DNA of 64,000 bases from NCBI RefSeq assembly GCF_002078875.1, contig NC_034415.1, forward strand, positions 25,259,413-25,323,412, in the 5' to 3' direction. The stretch is from Numida meleagris (Eukaryota; Chordata; Aves; Galliformes; Numididae). Every line of letters begins with the position of its first letter. Position 1 is the first letter of the stretch. This document shows positions 28,359 through 39,300 of this stretch, in pieces. The notes under the pieces are model-generated. The model was not told the DNA's origin. It did no database searches and saw only the letters and a list, made by a program, of their open reading frames with translations. The translations under genes were made by a program, and so were the position numbers.

Positions 28359-28364
28359 TTTATT
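28359..28364 (-). terminator. Candidate distal SSBP3 polyadenylation signal
   Basis: TTTATT on plus, AATAAA on minus, about 1.9 kb beyond the stop; the farthest clear hexamer before the CR1 element. Confidence 0.4.
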
Positions 28365-28931
28365 ACAGCATGGGGAGGGTGGGGGGAAGGGGGAGAACCG
28401 TTTCATTCAAAAAAAACCATCCCATACCAATGAAGACAATAATTTAGCTATTCATTTTAAAATACATTAAAACCGGTCCTTTCATTTCCTCGCGTCAGAA
28501 CAAAAAAATAAAAATTAAAAAAATTAAAAGAAAAATCGCCGAACAAAGATGGAAAAGCAGAAGGAAAAAAAAAAAAAAAAAGTCGACCCCTTCTGGAGCC
28601 CACGGGTGAATCTGGGACGCAACGAATCTTCATTCGGTCATTCAGAGCGTTACCTTTAAAGCAGTAACCTGACTGTAAGGATGAGTGCCCCCGCCCGCCC
28701 CTCCCTACCCCTACAGGGAAAGCACAATTAATGCCTAGGAAAAAGAAGGCAAACATTTAAAAAAATTTCGTATTACACACTAAAAAAAGTTCCGTCATCA
28801 TCTCATGTCTTGCAGTCAGAAGAATAAAAACAAGCCAAATGCTCCCAAAAACATTTCAATGAAGGGGTGCGGAAAAAAGACATCCCTTTAATAAAACATT
28901 ATCAACAAATATCGTACACAAACTACAATGT

Positions 28932-28972
28932 AGAATAATTACTTTTTTTTTTTTTCTTTTTTTTTTTTTTTT
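28932..28972. repeat. T-rich homopolymer tract in SSBP3 3' UTR
   Basis: Nearly pure T with one C interruption on the plus strand (A on the transcript strand). Confidence 0.85.
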
Positions 28973-29343
28973 CCCCTCTCGGTATTTTAGAACCAGACTA
29001 CAAGGTAAGAAAAAACACTGAAACAAGATACAATGCTTTCAATAATCCGCACAAGGGTCAATCCAGGGAGATAATATCTTACAGAGTATGATATACACGG
29101 AGCAGGAATGGAGATTGAGAAAAACGAAGAGCGGTGCAGGGGGTGTCGGGCAGCTCCCAGCCCCCTCCCAGCGCGGGGCCCCTTCCTGCTATGTCCTTAT
29201 GACAGCATACAGAGTAGCAAGGATACATCGCAACAACAGCAACCGCTTAAAAGAGATCTCCGTCCAGTTCCAACTCACAGAGAAGTGAAGCCCCGACCAG
29301 AGCACATCTTTAAAGGAATAACCAAGCAAAAAGACACAGCAAG

Positions 29344-29390
<47 letters not shown>
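29344..29390. repeat. A47 homopolymer in SSBP3 3' UTR
   Basis: 47 uninterrupted A on plus, hence a U47 run in the SSBP3 transcript. It is the longest homopolymer in the window and its length is likely polymorphic or mis-assembled. Confidence 0.9.
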
Positions 29391-29391
<1 letters not shown>

Positions 29392-29724
29392 CCCCAAAAG
29401 AACCGAGGTTGGCTGAGATCACAGCTTCAAAGTCCCAGGGCGGAGCAGCCCTTTCGTTCTCCTTTCTTTCGGTGGATTTAAAAAGTCAAAGTCAAACTGG
29501 TGTTTGTGGTGAACCAGCTGGAGGAAGGGAAGGACAGAGTTCTTCGTGTACTCTGGGGGGGGACAGACTAACACAGCGCATGCCACAGCCACGGGGAGGG
29601 AGATCACAGCGCACCGAGGATGTGATCCTACAGGGGCCACCTGCGCTAACGCCGTTATCACGAGGTGGTGGAGTCTCTTCATCTTGTTACTGGAGGAGGA
29701 AGCGTTGTGCTGCAAATGAACACA

Positions 29725-29825
29725 CACAAAAAAACCCCAGAACAAAACAAAAAAGGAGGAAAACCAAAACAAAACCAAAGCAAAAAAAAAAACAAAAACA
29801 AACAAAAAAAAACAACCAAAAACCA
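29725..29825. repeat. A-rich (AAAAC)n low-complexity tract
   Basis: Interrupted AAAAC/AAAACAA units inside the SSBP3 3' UTR region. Confidence 0.8.
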
Positions 29826-30151
29826 ACCAGGCCTTCCGAACGAAAACCACCATTGTAAACTGTCCAGTTTATTTAAAAAATGACTACAACAGAGACAACA
29901 TGAGATTTCATATCTAGACTAGCTTCCTGGTGTCGCACGGCACAAACATACAACGGGGTTCTGTTTCTGTCTTTATTTAAAAGAACAAAGCAAAGAGATC
30001 GGAGTTGGGTGCTAGAGGCTTCCATTTGTTTCCAAAAAGAAGTGTCATGTACATATATAAACCCTTCTGCACAAAGAAGGATCTTGTCATCATGTCTTGA
30101 AATATTTTAAGTTTTGTCCTTCATGTTTTATGGAATAAAAAGTTCAGCCTT

Positions 30152-30157
30152 TTTATT
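30152..30157 (-). terminator. Candidate proximal SSBP3 polyadenylation signal
   Basis: AATAAA on the minus strand about 140 nt after the SSBP3 stop; its use would remove nearly all of the 3' UTR. Confidence 0.4.
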
Positions 30158-30296
30158 GCATGAAACTAAACCTGGGGTGCTGGCCCCGCCACGCGTCTCC
30201 CTGCCCATACACCTAGCTTCTTCTTGCATAATTCTTTGAGATCCTCCGAACGGCAGCTGACTCTCTTGATCCTGGAGAGGAGGAGGGGGAGGGAAA

Positions 30297-30326
30297 TCAC
30301 ACACTCATCGTCATGCTGGGGGAATA
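30297..30326 (-). CDS. SSBP3: SSBP3 last coding exon, residues 380-388 and stop
   Basis: Acceptor [18 protein letters not shown] then TGA at 30299-30297, continuing into the 3' UTR. Confidence 0.95.
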   Translation of the reverse strand, partial: YSPSMTMSV

Positions 30327-33300
30327 CTGCAAGAGAGACAAAGCCGTGGTGAGCGCCAGCCCCGAGCACCGCGCTGCTCCACGCGGGGAGGAGGCAGAAG
30401 AGTGGGGTTGGGGCTCATGGAAGCTGTCAAGCAACGTAACGGGAGCGAATAAACCAGACGCAGAGAGTATACTGGAGACTCCTTTATCAGGATATAATCT
30501 GCCCTGCAAGTCGCCTTTCCAGAGAGAAAATAACCACAGCAGTATGGGGTAAGAAGCAATCGAAAGAAAAAAAAAAAAAATCAGGATGTACGCATGTATG
30601 TAATGCTAATATAGTAAAAGCAGGTGAGACGCCCGCACCCCTGCCCAGCACGGCGAGCAGGCTGCGGGTCTCACCCTCGCCTCCTACTACTTTGGAGGAA
30701 CCGACAGCAGGGGGGAGCGGAGGAGGTGGGAGTGGAGCTGCGTGTCCCAGCTGGCCGCCGTCCCGCGGGAGCCTCTCCCACAGACTCCTCTCCTCCATTC
30801 CCCGCGTCTCGCTGCCCTGGGAGAAGCCAAGCTCGCTCCCACCCGTGCCCGCCCTGCGCTTTTCTTCCTCCTCCACCTTCTGTCCTGGAGCTGCTTGCAA
30901 ATAGCAAAACTGAGGGCAGAAAGGACGGAGGGTGCCCATCCCCGCTCCCAGACTCACATTGTCATTTTGGAAGGAATGGAGAAAGTTGCCTCCCAGCTCC
31001 CCGTCGTCTCTTGGAGTGCCCGGGGGATTGCTAATGCCACTTATGTTGTTTGGAGAATTCTGTGGGAGAGCACAGGGTAAGCGGTCAGCGGGTCCCCACG
31101 CACCCCGGCCTGCCCAGCTTACAGCCCCGAGGAAAGGGAGGTCCCGCAGCCACCCAGCAGCTCACTTACTTTTGGAAGTCCATCTATGTCTCCTGACCCT
31201 GCGGGGCGAGGACAAACGAGAAAAGCCTTATTGAAGGTGCAGCCACAGCCCCGCTCCCCTCCACAAACCCCACTCGGCAGGAGAACCACGGGGGCTCCCC
31301 GAGGCGCGGGGCGGGCGCTCACCTAACGATCCATTCATGTGATGGGGCTCCATGCCGCCCATGCCACCCATGGGGCCGTCGGAGCCAGGGCCCATCGGGA
31401 ACTGTGGAAGGGAAGACAACAATAGCGCGTCAGCCAGAAGGCAACACCCCGGGGCCCCATCTCCCAGCCCAACTGGAGCTGGATAAGACGGACGTGTCCA
31501 CCTCTGAAGGCTGCAGGACACGCCGCGGGGGCTGCAGTCATCCACGTCTACCTACAACATTTGTCCAAACCCATAGAATGCGACAACACCACGGGCTCGT
31601 GGTCATCCACGTCCACGTACAACATCTGGGCAGACCCAGGTGTGCAAACCACGCCAGCACCAAGGGCTCTCTCCACAGATGAAAGGAACTAAGGCCCAAA
31701 TCCCTCCAAACCCAGCGGCTTGCCACCGCCTTGACCAGAGCAGCAGGACCGCCGCCCTCTCGATAAGCATAAAAAATTAACAAAGTCGCCGAAGAGTTAA
31801 TCGCTTTTTGATGGTTTGTTTTATTTCTATTTGGTAACAAATGGCTGAAATCAATTAAACTGCTTTACTCGCAACTGATGAAGTTAATTATGATTTGTTA
31901 TGGTATCTGATATGTAAATTATTAGAAAGCAGACTTACATTCGATCGACTGCCTGCGGGCGGTACTGGATTAATCATTGTGTAGATGTTGTCACTTGAAT
32001 TTGTTGAATCTGTGGAACAGTGAAGCCCAGTAAGTCTGGTGATTAATTCATTTCTTAATTAAAACAAACTCATGCCACTTGAACTCATTCTTTTGTATTT
32101 TATCACCTAAAATTCCCTCTAAGTACCACCATTTTCTGGCTAATTTGTATTTAATGAAGATCCACAAAGTTTTTAATCACAGAAATTCAACTGTGAAAAA
32201 ATAATTCAACTTCTAACCGGGAAGCACGGGGCTCGTTTGTCGGGGGATGTGCAGAGAGATAACGCACAGCCGTGTACCCATACCACGAAACCTCAAATCC
32301 GTGAATGCATATGGGATTATCCCAAAACATGGGGGCAGGAGGGAGGTGCCTGGCTGTGAGGTCGGTGAGTTTTGTTAGGACCCAGCCAGAAATGTAGGTC
32401 AGGGCTCCTCATCAAAATGCAGGAGGAGAAGGAGCAGCCGCAGCCGCGCCGCAGCTCCTCCCCTGCAGCTGTGGCACCGTGCTCCCCCAAAAGCCCAACG
32501 GGGGGAGCAGGGCCGGCCCCGGGGAGGGGTGTGGGCTCCTACCTGCGGGGCTGGGCATGATGGGTGTCCCCGGAGGGCCGCCGCCGCCGGGAGGACCCTG
32601 CGGAGAGACAGAGCTGGGTGAGCCGTGCTGCTGCCCCAGAGCGCAGCTCCGAAGCCATCTGGTTTGACCCCAGCAGCGGTAAGTGTGGGGAATGCTGCAG
32701 AATATCCCCTCTGCCCCTCGTTTCCCAACGCCCTCCCAGCCCCAAAGCCAACCCCACATGCCCTATTTCCACCTGTGCCCGCACGGAGCTGAGAGGACTC
32801 ACCACATATGTACCAGGCGATGAAGAAGAGTATGGGATCTATACGGAGAGAAGAACAGAGTTTAGCCACCAGGGCCAGGGGAAAGCATCCCCAAGCCCCA
32901 TGGACACCCCGGGCTGCGCGCCCCATGTTTGGGATGCTCCCAAGCAGCCGTTGTGTCTTAAATACAAGGACAGAGCATACTCACTGAGTTAGCACTGCTG
33001 GGGTTGGGCCATGGTCTGCCAGCTCCCGGCCCCCTGCGGACAAAATGAAACAGAAAAATAAAGTTCTGCCATTATCCATCATTCCGCATGCCTCAGGGCA
33101 GCCAGGCAGCAGCCCAGGTCCTGAAAGCGCATGGGTACATGTGCCCAGCGTGGGCTGAGGGGGCTTACATGTTAATTCCGGGCATGCCAGGGCCTAAGGA
33201 GTTGGGCGGAGGTCTCATGCCGCTGCCATAGTTCTGCAACGATAACCAAGGATCAGTCTACCATAACGAGAGGGGAAACCGGAGAGGGAAAGAGAAGGGA

Positions 33301-36300
33301 AAAAAGACACAAACAAACAAAAAAACAAGAGGGTTAGTTTGCAAAAAAGAACGCCGAAGATAATTAGGTGACGACAGAAAAGAACAACTTAAAAAATAAA
33401 ACCACAGGAACACAACCCCCCCTGCTCCCAGCACTGCAGAGCAGTGGGGTTTGTTTTCCTGCAGCCACATGGCTCAGCCAAAATCCCCCAGGAGCCGCTC
33501 AGCACCTGTGGCCACCCCGGCACCCCAGAGCCACAGGGACACCCCAAGCCCCAGCCCTCGGGGTCCCCTCCCAGCCTTCATCTCGTAACAGCAGCCCCAG
33601 CACAAAGCCCAGCCCAGAGCGCTGCAGGAGGAGGGATCCCCGCACGCCGCGCTCCATTGGATTTGCGCTGTGCTCGCTGCCCTCTGGGCGACGCACAGCC
33701 CGATTTAGGTCGCGCTGCAAGAGCCACGCCGCTGCCTTCCCCCACTCAGCAAGCCCGCTCCCAAATGCGGCTTTGTAGTTTTTTCTTTTTTTTTTTTTTC
33801 TTTTTTTTTTCTTTCTTAAGCAAGGCAGGGGAGGAAATGGCACGCTGCGGTCCCCGTGCCCTGCAGCCTGCAGGAGGAGGAGAGGAAAAGGAGGAAGAGG
33901 AGGAGGAGGAAGGCGTCGGGGTGGGCAGAAGCTGCGGTGTGTGCTGGCTGCTGGGGAGCAGTGTCCCCCAGGAGCAGGGTGCCCGCAGCCCTGAAGCTCC
34001 ACTGACACCCACAGATCTCAGTGCATCTCCCATCAGGTCAACCATGCCGCGTTGCATCGGTTCTGGCAGCAATTCTGCCATTTAGAGAGAAACCACTCAG
34101 GCAGGAATGGGGCACAGCTCCCCAAGCACTCACAGCTGAATGTTAAGCTCATACTTCAGCACTGCCGACCTTTCCCTGGACTTATGCATTGCTCCATTGC
34201 GGGCATCTACGAAGTTTGTTTGGAGGAGGCAGACAGGGGTTTCCCCAAACAAATTACAGCAAGGCCTTAATTGATCCAAATTCCAGCCATTTGCACTGAA
34301 TTGCAGCATCAAACCCCTCTTTAAAAAAAAAAAAAACGCTCAGCATGTTTAATTGGAGTTGAAAGGGAGGCAAAGGGAGCCATCTGAAAGATGCTGGAGG
34401 AGGGTGGGGAGGAATGCAGCTGTGCTGAGAGACCTGCGTGCCGGGCAAGCGCCGATGGAGCCAGCGAGCTGCACAGCCTTTAACAGAGGCACTGGGTACT
34501 GTGATGCAGAGCTATACGTGTGGCTCCTAAAGGGAAACAGCAGTGGAGTTGGGCTGTAAGAAGAGATTCACAGTTGGTCTGTAATTAGCAGTTGTCAGGA
34601 CACCGGGATGTCATGGCTGGGCACTCTATAGGCATCTGGAATAACTTTCAAGTCACGTTTGGGAAGGTCCTGGTGCAACGCTTTAACAAGAACAAGGGGA
34701 AGCACTGAGCAAGTGGGGATCTATGGGCTCTGATCTTGGCTCAGTATTTTTGATGAATGCCCCCAGCACGTCGCTGTGGGGAGGCAGCGCCAGGTCAGGG
34801 AGGCAGCAGTTGGGCTTCGCAAAGGGAAGGGCACGCTTCTGAAAAGCTCTCCCTCCTGTACGTACACAGGGAGCGGCAGAGTCAAAAATAAAGCTCTGAG
34901 AATTTCACAGCTCCTCCCGGCTCCCAGACCTGCCGCCAGCCCACGCAGCGCTGCCAGGCTTCGCGGCAAGCTCGGCAAGTGGGAAGCAAGCAGCTCAGTG
35001 CTTTCCTTGGCGCTGGTCGTGCTGGCAAATGCCATTTCGAAAAACTTTTTTGCAGTCCCTCACAAAAGGAGCACTGCAGGTGCAGCAGCAGGTCCTGCAT
35101 CCTCAGCCACGGCGCTGCTGACAGAGCACGGGCAATGGTGCGTGAGGGTGTCCTCCCCCCTGCCCCAGGATGGATGTAGAGCCATGGATTTGGGCACTCC
35201 TCCCTTCCTCGTGGTAGGCAATGACACAACTCCCTTGACGCTGTACTCGCTTTAGCTCGACAGTCTCGAGGGGAAAAACAAAACAAAACTCGAACACACA
35301 CGTTTGTCTCCTGACAGACTCTGAGCCTCGCGCTAAAAACCCAACGTAGGCGACAATGCAGAGAGGATAAACCTACAACCAAAATATGGTAATGTGTTTT
35401 TGAAGTCTCTTAGAAGGAACAAACAGAAGTGAGTCAACAGAGCAGCATGCAAATCCACTTCAGAAAATGAATCAACAGAAAGGCAGAATATATTAACCCA
35501 GATCTGCTTAATTTTAGAGTTTGCTCCTCCTTGGGCTGGATGTCCCCACCCTACCTCCCCTTTCTGGAGTAGCTGAGCAGGATTTGGTATTACTGCAGCG
35601 TAAGAGAGAACTTTGATTTAGTTTGAGCATCTTTCTGAGCTGCGGTTGGGTGAAGTGAGAGCAGAGGGAGCTGCACTGCGTTTGCACAGTTGAGAGCAAA
35701 TGTGAAAAACCGCGGGGACAACCTGCACCAGCACGGGACCCTGAGAGTTTGAGGTTTGGGTGTGCTGAACTGCCTGGGAAAGGACTAGAGCTTCTGAAAC
35801 ACACTTGAAAAAGGCAAAAAATAGGTGACCCAACTTCTCTGAAGCACAGAGAGCAGTGAGGATGAGGACCCTGGCATGCAGGTGGCCAAGCTGCAGGTGA
35901 AATCTGTCCCGCTAAGCACACCTTCCTCCTGAGCCAAGCCCCTCTGTGCAACCTCTCCTTTTGCCCCTCCAAAAAAAACCAAACTGATTAAGAAATGATT
36001 GAAATAAGAGGGAGCTCGAGTGCTCTGCAGATCAGGGCACAAGGAGGAGAAACTAGCAAAGGGAACAGTTATTCCCTCACTAAAGGTATCTTTCCATTTG
36101 ATTTTTTTTATTTATTTTTAATGTAAGCATCCTTCCCCTTTCCTGCTGTTAGGGTCATAACTGTTTCCCAGGCCTGCTGCATAATGCACTCAAACACCGC
36201 TACGGCTCGGTGCTAAGTGGCATCCCCTTCGGCTGAAGGGCAAGGGGGGGGCTGCAATACCTTTAATGAGGACACGCAGCCCTGAAGACCTCACTGCCGC

Positions 36301-39300
36301 TAAAAGGAGGGATTTCCAGATGCAAGACTAATGCAAAACGCATTAACACTAATGGGGGACAGGAGGGGAAATCTCCCAGCCTTTCCTGCCCCTGGGGGTT
36401 GCGGAGATAGAGGTTGGTGCTGGCAGAGCCGTGCGATGCTCTTTGGTGCTGCTGGGTTACCTGCGGACCGGGACCCATGGGGCCCATCCCTCGCGGAGGA
36501 TTCATCCTTTGCATGGGTCCGCCCATGTTCGGGTGCCCTGCCGGGAGGAAAGCAGGCACATTAGGTGGGATGGAACTCCAAAGGAACAGCTAATGAGGTG
36601 GGGGAAACGTCCAAACCACCGCTCTCGGTTTACCTTGCTGTCGCGTGGGATCCATCGAATTGGGCAGCAATGGCTGTGTACCAGGAACGGCCCCTGGAGG
36701 CTGGGGAAACAAGGTGGGGAAGATTAAAAAATCAGCACGTGGCCAGAATGCAAGCCCAGGTGCAAAGATCTGAGTCGAGGCTTTCCAGTTCCCGAGGGGA
36801 CGGGGGATGCTCAGGATCCAAACACTCTCCTGTCTCATAGAGCTGCATCCCACCTTGCATTGCACTGGATGCCACATCCCTACAACTCCTGGCATTGTTC
36901 CTCTTTCCCTTTACAAATACCCCCTAGAAACCGACCCAGACAGCAGTACTTCAGGAGCCCCATGCTGCGTGGGGCAGAGGCGTCCCGGCAGGCCACAACG
37001 GCAGCCCAGCAGTGCAGCCAAATCACGCTGCCTGCAGTGATTTATTTGTCCATGATGGGCAATGCTGCGCTTACAAGAGGCTGGCATTTGGGTTCATCCC
37101 TGCATGCATGGGGCCCACTCCCATGTTTTCAGATGCAGTTGCTCCCCCTCCCCAAAGCACGGGCTATTTAAAGTTCAAAGGCTGCCTTCCCCACATTGCA
37201 CTGCGCAGATAAAGGGGGAGAAAGCACAGATACCATCTGCCTTGGGGAAGCAAACTGCAAGCCGTTCTGAAGCAGAGCTGCCTTTTATTTGAATACCACC
37301 GTGAAACTAGTCCCCGCCGTGCGAACACAGGCCCCATCCAACCCAGCAGCCAGGCTGACTTTCATCCTCAGTATTTTACATTTTAGAAGATGGTGGCAGG
37401 AGGAAGACAAACAAGAGCTGTTGTCGTGGTGAGTATTTAGACTTCTGCTCTCTGACTTGCCTGCCTTCCTATTTATACTTGTCCCACTGGAAGTGACCGT
37501 AACGACACCAGGCTCTGGTTATGCATAAAGCTGTGTTTTAGACATGGTGTTTGGGGAAAAAAAAATATTTCTAATTAACCTTACAGTCAAAATCAAAGGT
37601 TAGGAGACCTGGAAGCCCTGAACCTCGTTGCTGCACAAAGCCTCTTCAGTCCCTGCTTGCCAGCGTGCTGGACGCATCTGTGCAGTGCGCAGCAGTGTGA
37701 AACCACAACTGGTTGGTCTCAGCCCTGTTAGGCAGCAGTTTGGGTAGGACCTAACAAAACAAGCGCTGGGAACAGCAGCAGCTCCGCCTCCCCCAACACC
37801 TCCACCAAAACCCAAAGAGCCGCCTGCTGCACCGCGCCGTCCGTCTGTCCGCATCGCTGCCACCTCCTACCCTCCCTGGTCTGGAGGTGTTTTGGAAAAC
37901 CCAGTGGCTAAAGCTTCCAATCCCGCGACTAACAGCATTCAGAAAGCTGTAACATCCTACTTGCTGGCTGCTCTTCTGCCAGGTATTATAAATTGGATAT
38001 TAGGAGGAACTTCTTCTCGGAAGGAGGCACTGGCACAGGCTGCCCAGGGAGGTGGGGAGGTCACCGTCCCTGGAGGTGCTCCAGAACTGTGGGGATGTGG
38101 CACTGAGGGAGATGGGCAGTGGGCATGGGGGGGTGGGTTGGGGTTGCACTTGGTGATCTCAGAGGTCTCTTCCAGCCTTAATGACTCTACGGTTCTAACC
38201 AGTGCTTTTCCTAATAATAAGGGCTATGAAAGAACAACGTTACTTGTAAGAAGCGTTAACAAAGGAAGCTCCCAAGATAATTTTTCCAAAGTTACTTTGC
38301 TACTCAAAAGAACTGCATGCTTCCTTTAATTTCACTATAATGAAAAGTAACCCGGGATTAGGTTACTGCCACACAGACCCACACAGCATCCATCGCCTTC
38401 AACGATGTCAATGCTTCAAGGCGATGCCACGCATTTCGGCAGCGCGTGGAGTGGGAGCTGGCAAGGACAGCAGCAAACGGCCGCTGGTTAAGCCGAGATA
38501 AGAGGATAAACCCGACCCCAAAATTCAGGAGCGACCCGCCCCGCCTGACCCCGCAGCGGCCAGGATTATCTCCATCGCTTTAATTTGCAGGGATCGCAGA
38601 GAAAATCCGCCCAGGGTCAGGGAGCAGTACCTGGTTTCCCATCCGGATGGGGGGCCGGGGACCTCCTGCGTAGCGCGGTGACATGAAAGGCTGCAATGAC
38701 ACAGAAGGCAGGTCAGCATCGCGCGGCGGGGGGACAGCTCGTGCCCCACACACGCCGGTTAGACTTTACAGACTTTTTTCTGGAGAAATCCTTCTTTCAA
38801 AAAGTTGAGTTGAAAAAGGAAAAAAAGAAAAAGAAAGAAAAAAGAAAAAAAGGGAAAAAAAAGAAAAAAGTGTCCGGAGTCCGTTTATTTAACGTTTTCT
38901 GTAGGTTTATCGTCTGAGAGCATTTGACATACTTCGGCAGTGCTATGTGAGGCTGTTACAATTAGCGCACGGGAAACCCTGGGTGTTAGATACTGAGCTT
39001 AAATATGTATATATATATAAAAAAAGTGGGAAATAAGCACATACAGACACGCACACAAAAAAAATTCCCCAACGCTAAGTGTTGAAAAAAAAGAAGACTT
39101 AAGGTGCTCTTTTACAACTGCTGCTACCAACAGAAGCTTAAAAACCCACATCCAGCTCCACTCCTCAGGCTGCCTGGGGGAGGTAAGCCACTCTGATACC
39201 CACGAGTGAGTTCTCAGTTCGCCGTCACCTGCACACCCAGCAAAAACAACCAAGCACTGGGGAGAAAGCGGCACCCCATGGTGGAGCCGGGGGCAGCGGG

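Larger units (their letters stand above)
28340..30296 (-). other. SSBP3: SSBP3 3' UTR (probable)
   Basis: About 2 kb of A/T-run-rich sequence follows the SSBP3 stop on the minus strand. Minus-strand AATAAA hexamers lie at 30152-30157, 29972-29977, 29868-29873 and 28359-28364, so several alternative 3' ends are possible. The distal limit is inferred from the last hexamer. Confidence 0.55.

Noticed and set aside
33444..34085. 213-codon open frame containing poly-Phe and poly-Glu runs
   Set aside because: It crosses a poly-T tract and a GAGGAG tract and lies between valid SSBP3 exons on the opposite strand.
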